Source: Magnetospirillum sp. SS-4 (GTDB taxonomy: Bacteria > Pseudomonadota > Alphaproteobacteria > Rhodospirillales > Magnetospirillaceae). Taken from it: a DNA stretch of 64,000 nucleotides. The position numbers and the translations under genes were made by a program. A model generated the notes under the pieces. That model worked only from the letters and a program-made list of their open reading frames with translations, was not told where the DNA came from and made no database searches. Numbering within the stretch: position 1 is the first letter of the stretch; the number at the start of each line of letters is the position of its first letter. This document shows positions 16,337 through 25,817 of the stretch, in pieces. Location of the stretch: positions 17,437 to 81,436 of the forward strand of contig NZ_CACVCH010000051.1 in the NCBI RefSeq assembly GCF_902729425.1. The letters run 5' to 3'.

Positions 16337-18448
16337 ATGTCAGACGACCAGTCCTACGACCTGTCGCGTTTCAAGGCGACCTATTTCGAGGAATGCGCCG
16401 AACTGCTGGCGACGGCGGAGGAAACCATCGCCCGCCTCCAGGACGGCACCGGCAGCGCCGACGACCTGAACGCCCTGTTCCGCTGCGTCCATTCCATCAA
16501 GGGCGGCGGCGGCGCCTTCGCCTTCGACGATCTCGTCCATTTCGCCCATGTGTTCGAGACCTCCATGGACGCGCTGCGGTCGGGGCGGGCCGAACTGACC
16601 CCCCATGTGGCCGACATCCTGGTGCGCGGCAACGACACCCTGGGCGATTTCGTCCGCGCCGCCCAGGACGGCGTCACCCTGCCCGCCGATCACGGCAGCG
16701 AGGTCAAGGCGCATCTGGCCGCCATCATCAGCGGCGAGCCGGCGGCGCCCAAGGCCGCCGCTCCCGTTTCCGCCCCGCCGGCGGCGGCGGCGGGCTTCAC
16801 CACCTGGACCATCCGCCTCGCCCCCGCACCCGGCATGCTGCGCACCGGCAACGATCCGCTGCTGATGATCCGCGAACTGTCGGGGCTGGGCGAGATGAAG
16901 GTGGCGGCGGACCTGTCGCGCCTGCCCGCCCTGGCCGAGATGGACGCGCTGAACGCCTATCTGGCCTGGACCTTCACCCTGGTCACCGACAAGGGCAGGA
17001 ACAGCATCGAGGAGGTGTTCGAGTTCGTCGCCGGCGATTCCGCCGATGTGACCATCGAGCAGATCGGCAAGACGGTCGAGGCCGAGGATGGCGACGGCTG
17101 GGGCCTGTTCGCCCCCCTGCCCCCGGCTCCTGAGACCGCCCCCGCTCCTCCCGCCGCCGCCCCGGTCGCTGCCGCCCAGCCTCATCCCGCCGCCGCGAAG
17201 GGTGGCGGCGACGCCGGAGCCGCCGGCATCCACACCTCGTCCATCCGGGTCGATCTCGACCGGGTCGACCGTCTGGTCAACATGGTCGGCGAACTGGTCA
17301 TCACCCAGGCCATGCTGGGCCAGCAGGCCAGCGGCTTTTCCATCGAATCCCATCCCGAGTTGGTCCAGGGCCTTCAGGAACTGTCGCACCACACCCGCGA
17401 GCTTCAGGAAAGCGTCATGGCGATTCGGGCGCAGCCGGTCAAGGCGCTGTTCTCCCGCGCGCCGCGCCTGGTCCGCGACCTGTCGGCCAAGCTGGGCAAG
17501 CAGGCCAAGCTGGTGATGAGCGGCGAGACCACCGAGGTGGACAAGACCGTCATCGAGCAATTGTCCGATCCGTTGACCCACCTGATCCGCAACTCGCTGG
17601 ATCACGGCATCGAAATGCCGGAAGAGCGCATCGCCAACGGCAAGCCGGCCGAAGGAACCATCCATCTGGCCGCCGAGCATCGTTCGGGCCGGGTCATCAT
17701 CCAGGTGTCGGACGACGGCAAGGGCATCGACCGCAAGCGGGTGCTGGAAAAGGCGGTCGAGAAGGGGCTGGTGGAACGCGGCGCCCAGCTGACCGACGAA
17801 CAGATCGACCAGATGATCTTCGCGCCCGGCTTTTCCACCGCCGCCCAGGTCTCGGACGTGTCGGGACGCGGCGTCGGCATGGACGTGGTCCGCCGCAACA
17901 TCCAGGACGTCGGCGGCCGCGTCGTGGTGCAATCCACCCCCGGCCAGGGATCGCGCTTCATCTTGTCGCTGCCGCTGACGCTGGCGGTCATGGACGGCAT
18001 GCTGGTGGCGGTCGGCAACCAGCGCTATGTCCTGCCGCTCACCAATATTGTCGAATCGCTGCGCCCGACACCGCAACAGGCCCGTACCCTGGTCAATGTC
18101 GGGGATGTCCTGACGCTGCGCGGCGACTATATCCGCCTGATCCGGCTCTATGATCTGTTCGGCATCAGGAACGCCATCACCGAGACCACCCGCGGTCTGG
18201 TGGTTGTGGTGGAGACCGAGGGCGGCGACCGCATCGGCCTGCTGGTCGACGAATTGCTGGGCCAGCAGCAGGTGGTGATCAAAAGCCTGGATTCCAATTA
18301 CCGGCCGGTCGAGGGCATCTCGGCCGCGACCATCCTGGGCGACGGCCGCGTCGCCCTGATCCTGGACGTCGGCGCGTTGCGCATCATGGGCGAGCGGCTG
18401 AACCGCGCCCAGGGCGAAGCCGCCATCGGCGCCCAGGCCGCCGAATAA
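16337..18448 (+). CDS. cheA: Chemotaxis histidine kinase CheA
   Basis: A 703-residue kinase. The HPt domain at the N-terminus has phospho-acceptor His52 in CVHSIKGGGGAF. A proline/alanine linker and a P2-like region follow (about 155-270), then the dimerisation helices from about 295. The ATPase domain shows the N box HLIRNSLDHGIE, DDGKGID and GRGVGMDVV. The CheW-like P5 domain occupies the last 140 residues. The kinase couples receptor arrays to CheY and CheB phosphorylation. It is flanked by cheY and cheW. Confidence 0.97.
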   Translation: MSDDQSYDLSRFKATYFEECAELLATAEETIARLQDGTGSADDLNALFRCVHSIKGGGGAFAFDDLVHFAHVFETSMDALRSGRAELTPHVADILVRGNDTLGDFVRAAQDGVTLPADHGSEVKAHLAAIISGEPAAPKAAAPVSAPPAAAAGFTTWTIRLAPAPGMLRTGNDPLLMIRELSGLGEMKVAADLSRLPALAEMDALNAYLAWTFTLVTDKGRNSIEEVFEFVAGDSADVTIEQIGKTVEAEDGDGWGLFAPLPPAPETAPAPPAAAPVAAAQPHPAAAKGGGDAGAAGIHTSSIRVDLDRVDRLVNMVGELVITQAMLGQQASGFSIESHPELVQGLQELSHHTRELQESVMAIRAQPVKALFSRAPRLVRDLSAKLGKQAKLVMSGETTEVDKTVIEQLSDPLTHLIRNSLDHGIEMPEERIANGKPAEGTIHLAAEHRSGRVIIQVSDDGKGIDRKRVLEKAVEKGLVERGAQLTDEQIDQMIFAPGFSTAAQVSDVSGRGVGMDVVRRNIQDVGGRVVVQSTPGQGSRFILSLPLTLAVMDGMLVAVGNQRYVLPLTNIVESLRPTPQQARTLVNVGDVLTLRGDYIRLIRLYDLFGIRNAITETTRGLVVVVETEGGDRIGLLVDELLGQQQVVIKSLDSNYRPVEGISAATILGDGRVALILDVGALRIMGERLNRAQGEAAIGAQAAE

Positions 18449-18469
18449 GAGCTTCAGGGAGAGATCGAC

Positions 18470-18931
18470 GTGTCCGACAGCACCATCCGACAGTTCATCT
18501 CGTTCACCATCGGCGACGAGGAATACGGCGTCGACATCATGGCGATCCGCGAGATCAAGGGCTGGACCGAAACCACCGCCCTGCCCAACGCCCCGGCCCA
18601 CATGCGCGGCGTCATCAACCTGCGCGGCACCATCGTGCCGATCCTGGATCTGCGCGCCCGCTTCGGCCGTGGCGTCACCGACGCCAGCGCCCGCCACGTC
18701 ATCATGGTGGTGGCGGTGGGCAGCCGGGTCGCCGGCATCCTGGTGGACGCGGTCGCCGACATCCTGGCGGTAGCCGCCGAATCCATCCAGCCGGTTCCCG
18801 CCCTGGAACACGCGGAATCCGGCTTCCTCACCGGACTGGTGACGGTGGAGGGGCGCATGGTCGCCCTGCTCGACCTCACCCACATCTTCGCCTTCGACGA
18901 AATGGACGCCGCCACCGAAGCGGCGGCCTGA
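18470..18931 (+). CDS. cheW: Chemotaxis coupling protein CheW
   Basis: A 153-residue CheW domain ([16 protein letters not shown], then [18 protein letters not shown]). It links the MCP to CheA. It uses a GTG start at 18470 with GGGAGAG upstream. It sits between cheA and the MCP gene. Confidence 0.96.
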   Translation: MSDSTIRQFISFTIGDEEYGVDIMAIREIKGWTETTALPNAPAHMRGVINLRGTIVPILDLRARFGRGVTDASARHVIMVVAVGSRVAGILVDAVADILAVAAESIQPVPALEHAESGFLTGLVTVEGRMVALLDLTHIFAFDEMDAATEAAA

Positions 18932-18974
18932 CCACATTCTCTTTTGCCCGCATCGGGCAGATTTGGGGGACGAC

Positions 18975-21410
18975 ATGATCAACTGGATGGCGCACTACAG
19001 GGTTGGCAGCCGCATCTTCGCCGGCTTCATCCTCGTGCTGGCGCTGCTCTGCGTGCTGGCCTACACCGGCTGGCACTCGCTGACCGGCACCACCGACCGG
19101 ACCAAGACCTATATTCTCCATGCCGAGCAAGTCGAGGGCATCCTGCGCATCCAGACCCAAGTCGCCGACATGCGCCGCAACGTGCAGGTGTTCGGCTTCA
19201 CCGGCGCCGAGGCAGCCCACAAGCAGGTGACCGACATCGGCACCCCCCTGGTCGGAGCGATCAAGTCCCTGCGCGATACCTTCCAGTCCGAAACCCGCCG
19301 CGAGGCGCTGGGCAAGATGGTCAAGCTGGCCGAGAACTATCTGGCCGATTTCAACAAGATGCGCGAGCTGCGCCAGAAGCGCGACGCCGCCATAGCCAAC
19401 ATGCGCGCCGCCGGCGCCACCGCCTTGGAGGCGCTGGAAAAGGGGCAGAACGCGCTGACCGCCAGCAACGACCATGTCGAGGCCCTGCAATTCAGCGAAA
19501 TCCAGGTGGAACTGGGCCAGGCCCGCATCTTCGCCAACATCTACCTCACCGCGCCAACCGCCGAAGGAGCCCAAAGGGTCTTGAAGACCATCGGCGGCAC
19601 CAAGGCCGCCACCGAGACGGCCTTGGGCAAGGCCAGCATCCCGGCGGTCCAGGCGGCGCTGAAGGAGGCGCTTGCCGCCCTCGTCCGCTACGAGACCGAT
19701 TTCACCGTCATGGTCAAGGACGTGGAGGCGGCCGAGGCTCTGGTCAACGGCGTCATGCCCAGGCTGGCCGCCGAGTTCGCCGACCTTGCCGCCGGCGTCG
19801 CCGCGGATCTCGAAGCCTCCATGATCAAGGAATCCGCCGAGAACGCCGCCGCCAACGAGGCCGCCATCCGAATGCTGCTTACCGTTACCGTGTTCGCGCT
19901 GGCGCTTGGCGTCCTGTTCGCCTGGATGATCGCCCGCGGCATCACCGTGCCGATCGGCGACATGACCGGGGCCATGAACCGTCTGGCCGGCGGCGACAAT
20001 TCCGTCCAGGTGCCCGCCTTGGGCAACAAGGACGAAATCGGCGAGATGGCCAAGGCGGTGCAGGTGTTCAAGCAGAACGCCATCGACAAGCTCCGCATGG
20101 AGGCCGAGCAGAGGGCGGCCGAGGAGGCCCAACGCAAGGCCGAGGAGGAGCAGAGGAAACGCGAGGCCGCCATCGTCGCCGAGGTGGCCGAGGTCGCCAA
20201 GGCCGCCAGCAACGGCGATCTCGACCGCCGCATCGATCTCGACGGCAAGAACGGCTTCCTGCTCAACCTGTGCGAGGGCGTCAACAATCTGGTCAACCTG
20301 ACCGGCGTGGCGCTGAAGGACGTGGCCGGCGTGCTGGCCGCCGTCGCCCGCGGCGATCTCACCCGGCGCATCACCAACGATTATGCCGGCGTATTCGGCC
20401 AGTTGAAGGGGGACGTCAACCTGACCGCCGACAAGCTGTCGGAGGTCGTGGGCAACATCAACGAGGCCACCGGCCAGATCACCAGCGCCGCCTCCGAGGT
20501 CGCCGCCGGCAGCCAGGACCTGTCGGAACGCTCGGAGCAGCAGGCCTCGGCGCTGGAGGAAACCGCCGCCTCCATGGAGGAGCTGGCCGCCACCGTCCGC
20601 CAGAACTCGGCCAACGCCCAGCAGGCCAACCAGCTGGCGGCCGGCGCCCGCGAGATCGCCGCCGGCGGCGGCCAGGTGGTGTCCGACGCCATTACCGCCA
20701 TGGGCCGCATCGAGGGCAGCTCGCAGAAGATCGAGGACATCGTCGGCATGATCGACGAGATCGCCTTCCAGACAAACCTGCTGGCGCTGAACGCGGCGGT
20801 GGAGGCGGCCAGGGCCGGCGACGCCGGCAAGGGCTTCGCCGTGGTGGCGCAGGAGGTAAGGAACCTCGCCCAGCGCTCGGCCCAGGCCTCGAAGGAGATC
20901 AAGGGCCTGATCGCCGAAAGCTCGTCCCAGGTCCGCTCCGGCGCCGATCTGGTCAAGGGCGCTGGCAAGACCCTGGAGGATATCCTGGGATCGGTGAAGC
21001 GGGTCGCCGACATTGTCGCCGAGATCGCGGCGGCCTCGGCCGAACAGGCCTCGGGCATCGATCAGGTCAATTCCGCCATCACCCAGATGGACGAGATGAC
21101 CCAGCAGAACGCCGCCCTGGTCGAGGAAAGCACGGCGGCCGCCCATTCGCTGGAGGAACAGGCCCGTCATCTGGGGCAGGTGATGGCCTTCTTCAACACC
21201 GGAACCGAAGCCGCCGCCCCGCCGGCGCCGGCGCGCGACAAGCCGGCCACCCGGCCGGCGGCCAAGGCCCCGCCGGCCCGGACAGCCGTCAAGAAGCCGC
21301 AGCAGGCCAATTCCCATCTGGCCAAACTGCACCACAAGACCGAGGCGGCCTCTCCCTCGCCTTCCGCCGCCAAGACCACCGGCGACGGCGAGGACTGGGC
21401 CGAGTTCTGA
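18975..21410 (+). CDS. Methyl-accepting chemotaxis protein with tandem HAMP segments
   Basis: An 811-residue receptor. TM1 is near residues 15-35, a mostly helical periplasmic domain extends to about 298, and TM2 is near 299-322 ([17 protein letters not shown]). HAMP units follow: one starts ITVPIGDM, then [11 protein letters not shown] and [11 protein letters not shown] segments typical of repeated HAMP. The cytoplasmic hairpin tip contains [20 protein letters not shown]. The C-terminal tail is Ala/Pro/Lys-rich and has no clear CheR-tethering pentapeptide. The ATG at 18975 has GGGGGA upstream. It is probably the operon's dedicated receptor; its ligand is unknown. Confidence 0.95.
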   Translation: MINWMAHYRVGSRIFAGFILVLALLCVLAYTGWHSLTGTTDRTKTYILHAEQVEGILRIQTQVADMRRNVQVFGFTGAEAAHKQVTDIGTPLVGAIKSLRDTFQSETRREALGKMVKLAENYLADFNKMRELRQKRDAAIANMRAAGATALEALEKGQNALTASNDHVEALQFSEIQVELGQARIFANIYLTAPTAEGAQRVLKTIGGTKAATETALGKASIPAVQAALKEALAALVRYETDFTVMVKDVEAAEALVNGVMPRLAAEFADLAAGVAADLEASMIKESAENAAANEAAIRMLLTVTVFALALGVLFAWMIARGITVPIGDMTGAMNRLAGGDNSVQVPALGNKDEIGEMAKAVQVFKQNAIDKLRMEAEQRAAEEAQRKAEEEQRKREAAIVAEVAEVAKAASNGDLDRRIDLDGKNGFLLNLCEGVNNLVNLTGVALKDVAGVLAAVARGDLTRRITNDYAGVFGQLKGDVNLTADKLSEVVGNINEATGQITSAASEVAAGSQDLSERSEQQASALEETAASMEELAATVRQNSANAQQANQLAAGAREIAAGGGQVVSDAITAMGRIEGSSQKIEDIVGMIDEIAFQTNLLALNAAVEAARAGDAGKGFAVVAQEVRNLAQRSAQASKEIKGLIAESSSQVRSGADLVKGAGKTLEDILGSVKRVADIVAEIAAASAEQASGIDQVNSAITQMDEMTQQNAALVEESTAAAHSLEEQARHLGQVMAFFNTGTEAAAPPAPARDKPATRPAAKAPPARTAVKKPQQANSHLAKLHHKTEAASPSPSAAKTTGDGEDWAEF

Positions 21411-21423
21411 CCGGAGCGTCTAG

Positions 21424-21450
21424 CCCCCCTCCGACAAGGGCGGAGGGGGG
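21424..21450 (+). terminator. GC-rich hairpin between mcp and cheR
   Basis: A perfect 10-base stem, 21424-21433 with 21441-21450, and a 7-base loop, directly after the mcp stop codon. No U-tract follows. It may attenuate transcription into cheR or stabilise the upstream mRNA, or be a repeated genomic hairpin. Confidence 0.45.
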
Positions 21451-21538
21451 ATTGCCCCGGTTCGTCATTGTCTGGTAGCACCAATCTGCTATGACATTAA
21501 ACCGGTGGGAGGGATGTTCCCTCCAGGGTTCGGGATGG

Positions 21539-22393
21539 ATGGCCATCGCAGACAATCACGCCCATCGGCACGAGTTCGACTTGGGAGACCGCGAGTTCCG
21601 CTTCCTGGCGACATTCCTGTCGCGGGAAACCGGCATCGTGCTGTCCGCCCACAAGCGCCAGATGGTATGCGGCCGGCTGGTGAAGCGGCTGCGCGCGCTC
21701 GGCATGCGCGACTTTTCCGAATATTGCGACATGCTGAACGGCCCCGGCGCCCATGCCGAGATCGAACACCTGGTCAACGCCATCACCACCAACATCACCA
21801 ATTTTTTCCGCGAGCCGCATCATTTCGACCATCTGCGACGCGAGGTCCTGGAACCCCGCCTGACCCAGATTCCCCGCCGTCCCCGCCTGCGCATCTGGTC
21901 GGCGGGCTGCTCGTCCGGCCAGGAGCCCTATTGCATCGCCATGATGGTGGCCGAGACCCTGAAGCCGCCGGAAGCCTGGGACGCCCTGATCCTCGCCACC
22001 GACATCGACACCAACATGCTGTCGCGGGGCGCCGCCGGCATCTACACCACCGAGACGGCCGAACAGATCCCGGAAACCTACCGCAAGCGCTTCGTGCGCC
22101 GCATCGCCAACGATCCCGATCACGTCCAGATGGCCGACGAGTTGCGGCGGCTGATTCGCTTCAAGCGCCTCAACCTTCACGAGACATGGCCGATGAAGGG
22201 CTCGTTCGACGCCATTTTCTGTCGCAACGTCGCCATCTATTTCGACAAGCCGACACAAAGAAATCTGTTCAACCGCTACGCCGACATGTTGGTCATAGGC
22301 GGAATGCTATACCTTGGTCATGCCGAATCGCTGATCGGCCTGACCGACCGTTTCGAGGTTTCCGACAAGACTGTTTACAGGCGCATCCGATGA
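21539..22393 (+). CDS. cheR: Chemotaxis methyltransferase CheR
   Basis: About 284 residues. The N-terminal all-helical domain has FLSRETGIVLSAHKRQMV; the SAM domain has LRIWSAGCSSGQEPYCIAM, LATDID and FDAIFCRNVAIYF. It methylates receptor glutamates for adaptation. The start at 21539 (MAIADNHAH) is preferred; an in-frame ATG at 21491 would add 16 unrelated residues. The stop overlaps the cheD start as ATGA. Confidence 0.95.
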   Translation: MAIADNHAHRHEFDLGDREFRFLATFLSRETGIVLSAHKRQMVCGRLVKRLRALGMRDFSEYCDMLNGPGAHAEIEHLVNAITTNITNFFREPHHFDHLRREVLEPRLTQIPRRPRLRIWSAGCSSGQEPYCIAMMVAETLKPPEAWDALILATDIDTNMLSRGAAGIYTTETAEQIPETYRKRFVRRIANDPDHVQMADELRRLIRFKRLNLHETWPMKGSFDAIFCRNVAIYFDKPTQRNLFNRYADMLVIGGMLYLGHAESLIGLTDRFEVSDKTVYRRIR

Positions 22394-23028
22394 CCCAGGA
22401 CCAGGTCTGGGGAGCCCAGGCGGACGAGGCAGAGCGCCGCCGCTGGTTCGACCCGACCTTCAAGATCATGGCCGTCAAGGTCCTGCCGGGCGAGCATTAC
22501 GTCTCGACCGCCGGGCAGGAAATGATCGTGACCGTGCTGGGCTCGTGCGTGTCCGCCTGCGTCTGGGAACCCCGTCTCAAGATCGGCGGCCTGAATCACT
22601 TCATGCTGCCGGAATCCAGCTCGAACGACCGGGCGCCGGTGGACAAGTCCATGCGCTACGGCAACCACGCCATGGAAGAACTGATCAACGACCTGCTGCG
22701 GCGCGGCGCCCGGCGCGATTCCCTGGAAATCAAGGTGTTCGGCGGCGGCAACGTGGTCTCCAGCATGAGCACGGGCGCCACCGTGCCCATCGGCGACCGC
22801 AATGCCGAATTCGTGCGGCGCTATCTGGACGACGAGGGGCTGCGCATCGCCGCCGCGGACCTGGGCGGCCAGCATCCGCGCCGCATCCATTTCTTTCCCC
22901 GCATCGGCAAGGTCATCCGCCTGTTCCTGAAGAAGGACGTGGAGCGCGCAGTGCTCAATCGCGAACTCACCTACCGTTCCAAACTCAAGGACGTGCCGGT
23001 CGAAGGCGACGTCGAATTGTTCACCTGA
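22390..23028 (+). CDS. cheD: Chemoreceptor deamidase CheD
   Basis: A 212-residue protein. The CheD catalytic Cys/His/Thr region appears as TVLGSCVSACVWE followed by GGLNHFMLP, and the fold continues with EIKVFGGGNV and HPRRIHFFPRIGKV. The protein deamidates receptor glutamines and can act with CheC or CheY in some species; no cheC lies in this operon. Translation is coupled to cheR by ATGA. Confidence 0.94.
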   Translation: MTQDQVWGAQADEAERRRWFDPTFKIMAVKVLPGEHYVSTAGQEMIVTVLGSCVSACVWEPRLKIGGLNHFMLPESSSNDRAPVDKSMRYGNHAMEELINDLLRRGARRDSLEIKVFGGGNVVSSMSTGATVPIGDRNAEFVRRYLDDEGLRIAAADLGGQHPRRIHFFPRIGKVIRLFLKKDVERAVLNRELTYRSKLKDVPVEGDVELFT

Positions 23029-23036
23029 GACCCGCC

Positions 23037-24077
23037 ATGGCGAAAATCCGTGTCCTCATCGTCGACGATTCCGCCCTCATGCGTCAGGTGCTGTCGTCGA
23101 TCCTGTCCTCCGATCCGGGCATCGAGGTGGTCGGCACCGCCCCCGATCCCCTGGTGGCGCGGGAAAAGATCAAGGCCCTCAATCCCGACGTGATGACCCT
23201 GGACGTCGAGATGCCGGGCATGGACGGCATCGCCTTCCTCGAAAAGGTGATGACGCTGCGCCCGATGCCGGTGGTGATGGTCTCGTCGCTGACCGAAAAG
23301 GGCGCCGAGGTCACCGTGCGCGCCATGGAGCTGGGCGCGGTCGACGTGTTCTGCAAGCCGGCCGACGCCGCCTCCGGCGGTTTTACCGCCCACGGGCCGG
23401 AACTGATCGAGAAGGTCAAGGCCGCCGCCGCCTCCAGGGTCAGGGCGCTGGTCAATCACGGCCGCCGCCCGGCGACGGCGCTGTCGGTGACCCAGATCTA
23501 CAAATCCACCGACCGGCTGGTGGCCATCGGGTCCAGCACCGGCGGCGTCGAGGCGTTGCGCGACATCATCCTGGCCCTGCCCCCCGACGCGCCGCCCATC
23601 GTCGTCGCCCAGCACATTCCGCCGCGCTTCTCCACCAGCTTCGCCGAGCGACTGGACGGGCTGGCGGCGGTGCGGGTCAAGGAGGCCGCCGACGGCGAGC
23701 GCATCCTGGCCGGTCATGTCTATATCGCCCCCGGCGACCGCCATCTGATGGTGAAGCGCTCGGGCGCCGCCCTGATGACCCGGACCCATGACGGCCCGCT
23801 GGTGAGCGGCCACAAGCCCAGCGTCGACGTGCTGTTCCAATCGGTGGCCGATATCTGCGGCTCCAACGCGGTGGGGGTGATCCTGACCGGCATGGGCCGC
23901 GACGGCGCCGAGGGCTTGCTGTCCATGCGCCAGGCCGGGGCCGAGACCATCGGCCAGGACGAATCCTCGTGCGTCGTCTACGGCATGCCCAAGGCCGCCA
24001 AGGATCTGGGGGGCGTGGCCCGCGAACTGGCGCTGCCCCGCATCGCCGACGAGATTCTGAGACTATGCCGCGCATAG
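23037..24077 (+). CDS. cheB: Chemotaxis methylesterase CheB
   Basis: A 346-residue protein. The receiver domain has Asp10/Asp11 and phospho-acceptor Asp56 (LDVEMPGMDG), and the methylesterase domain starts near residue 160. The catalytic triad contexts are visible: IGSSTGGVEAL (Ser), AQHIPPRFS (His) and TGMGRDGAEGL (Asp). It removes receptor methyl groups when phosphorylated by CheA. The ATG at 23037 follows cheD by eight bases. Confidence 0.96.
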   Translation: MAKIRVLIVDDSALMRQVLSSILSSDPGIEVVGTAPDPLVAREKIKALNPDVMTLDVEMPGMDGIAFLEKVMTLRPMPVVMVSSLTEKGAEVTVRAMELGAVDVFCKPADAASGGFTAHGPELIEKVKAAAASRVRALVNHGRRPATALSVTQIYKSTDRLVAIGSSTGGVEALRDIILALPPDAPPIVVAQHIPPRFSTSFAERLDGLAAVRVKEAADGERILAGHVYIAPGDRHLMVKRSGAALMTRTHDGPLVSGHKPSVDVLFQSVADICGSNAVGVILTGMGRDGAEGLLSMRQAGAETIGQDESSCVVYGMPKAAKDLGGVARELALPRIADEILRLCRA

Positions 24078-24159
24078 GCAGGATCACCCGCAAGCAATGT
24101 ATTGATGCCATCCCTCCGATACGTGACACTGAGGGCCGGGGATATTGGGGAAAACCTTC

Positions 24160-24669
24160 ATGACCGAATACAGCGCCACCCAAGCCGACCTGCTGGAATT
24201 GCTCGCCCGCTGGCGGGCCTTCTCCGAATTGCAGCAGAACGCCTTCGCCTTCCTGGCGGCCGAGGCCATCGCCACCGGCCAGGAATTCGAGAATTCGACC
24301 GAGGGCGCGGCCGGCATTCTCAGCCGCATGGGCGACGCCTCGGTGGTTCTGGACCCGGCACAGATTCAGGCCGAGACCTTCAGCGTGGTTCATCGCCTCC
24401 AGGCCGCCGACCGGTCGCGCCAGGGGCTGGAGCAGGTGGCGTCGGTGCTGGAGACCCTGCGCCGCCTGGAAGCCGAACTGGCTGAACGCGGCGGCGGCGA
24501 CCTCGCCCTGCCCGACGTCACCCCCACCGCCACCGAATGGATCGACCAGTTGGGCGAATGCGTGACCCTGGCCGACTGGCGCAAGCGCTTCAACGAGGCC
24601 CTGCACGGCCGCGACCCCGGCCCGCGCAACCCGGCCCCGGCCGACGACGGCGACGACGAATTGTTCTGA
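24160..24669 (+). CDS. Probable CheZ/CheT-like CheY-phosphatase
   Basis: A 169-residue, mainly helical protein directly after cheB, with an ATG at 24160 and GGGG before it. Asp84-Arg-Ser-Arg-Gln88 matches the DXXXQ catalytic motif of CheZ-type phosphatases. It lies in a long amphipathic helix (FSVVHRLQAADRSRQGLEQ), as in CheZ and the rhizobial CheT. The C-terminus is acidic and ends DDGDDELF, like the CheY-binding tail of CheZ. The full sequence is otherwise unfamiliar and I would not have recognised it by overall similarity. Function is inferred from motif, fold type and operon position; the stop overlaps the next ATG by one base. Confidence 0.7.
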   Translation: MTEYSATQADLLELLARWRAFSELQQNAFAFLAAEAIATGQEFENSTEGAAGILSRMGDASVVLDPAQIQAETFSVVHRLQAADRSRQGLEQVASVLETLRRLEAELAERGGGDLALPDVTPTATEWIDQLGECVTLADWRKRFNEALHGRDPGPRNPAPADDGDDELF

Positions 24670-25817
24670 TGCCGCCCCCGCCCACCCCCCGGCCGCCGGT
24701 CATGGTGGCGGTGTTCAATCAGAAGGGCGGGGTCGCCAAGACCACCACGTCATGCAATCTGGCGGTCTGCCTGAGGGCGTTCGGGTATCACGTCCTGCTG
24801 GTTGACCTGGATACCCAGGGCAACGCCACCGGCAGCTTCGGCTTCACGCCGCTGCCCGCCACCGGTTCGTTCGAGGTGATCACCGGTCGCGCCAAGGCCG
24901 CCGACATCGCCCTCGACACCCCCTATCCCGGCCTGTGGCTGCTGCCCGCCACCACCAGCCTGCGCGACGACACCCACATGCTGGCCCATGCCGGCCGGCG
25001 GCGAGGACTGCTGGAAGCCCGCCTCGCCGATACCGGCGTCGACGTGGTGATCGTCGATTGCCCGCCCGCCCTGGCCGCCGCCACCGCCACCGCCCTGGCC
25101 TCGGCCTCGGTGGTGCTGCTGCCGGTCCGCCCCGACCCCTTCGCCCATGAAGGGCTGGTCAACACCTGGTACGAGATCAAGCGGTTCCGCGAGACCATCA
25201 ACGGCCGCCTGGGCGTCGCCGGAATCTTGATGACCATGTCGGGCTCGGAGCCGGCCGGCGACGACGTCGCCCGCGTCATCCGCGCCGAATTCGGCGACCA
25301 TGTCTACGCCACCGAGATCGCCACCGATCCCAAGGTGGCCGAAGCGGCGGGAATGGCGCTGCCGGTGGCGGTGCTCGACCCCGACGGCCCCGCCGGCCGC
25401 GCCTATGTCGACGCCACCCGCGAACTTCTGTTCCGTCTGGCCCGCCACGAACGTCCCGACCTTCTCCTGCCCGAGCCGCTGGCGGTGGAAACCGCCCTCA
25501 ACCAATTGCGGGAATGGCGCGCCACCACCCATGCCGCCCTGCTGCGCGTTCCCGGCCGGGGCGACGGCTGGGCCGGAACCGGAGCGGACGGACACGAGGA
25601 TGCGGACACGGTTCCGGACGATTATTTCGGCCCGGTCCCCGCCACCGATCCATCGCCGCCGCCGCCGCGTCCGGGCCTCGGCCGGATGGCCGCCGCCCTG
25701 CTGGCCGGGCTGCTGGCGGGCATGGCGATCGAGGCCGGAACCGGAATCCTGTCGGGAATTCTTGGCCGGAGCGCGGGGGACGCGGCCGTCAGATATACTG
25801 GCCCGAATCCACCTTGA
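24669..25817 (+). CDS. ParA/MinD-type ATPase of the chemotaxis operon
   Basis: A 382-residue protein. The deviant Walker A motif FNQKGGVAKTTT begins near residue 16, with Lys19 and Lys24 in signature positions; VLLVDLDTQGNATG and VVIVDCPPAL follow. After the ATPase domain comes a proline-rich linker and a C-terminal hydrophobic, glycine-rich segment (ALLAGLLAGMAIEAGTGI), possibly a membrane or self-association element. ParA-like proteins position chemoreceptor arrays in Rhodobacter (PpfA) and Vibrio (ParC), so an array-partitioning role is inferred. The 3' end overlaps the convergent SDR gene by 29 bases. Confidence 0.88.
   Translation: MPPPPTPRPPVMVAVFNQKGGVAKTTTSCNLAVCLRAFGYHVLLVDLDTQGNATGSFGFTPLPATGSFEVITGRAKAADIALDTPYPGLWLLPATTSLRDDTHMLAHAGRRRGLLEARLADTGVDVVIVDCPPALAAATATALASASVVLLPVRPDPFAHEGLVNTWYEIKRFRETINGRLGVAGILMTMSGSEPAGDDVARVIRAEFGDHVYATEIATDPKVAEAAGMALPVAVLDPDGPAGRAYVDATRELLFRLARHERPDLLLPEPLAVETALNQLREWRATTHAALLRVPGRGDGWAGTGADGHEDADTVPDDYFGPVPATDPSPPPPRPGLGRMAAALLAGLLAGMAIEAGTGILSGILGRSAGDAAVRYTGPNPP

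Noticed and set aside
16340..18982. 880-codon open frame on the minus strand opposite cheA-cheW
   Set aside because: It is rich in His, Gln and Asp with no recognisable domain; the + strand carries the intact cheA and cheW.
18876..21335. Long minus frame opposite the MCP gene
   Set aside because: Low-complexity Leu/Gly/Asp composition and no ribosome-binding site; a shadow of the MCP coding sequence.
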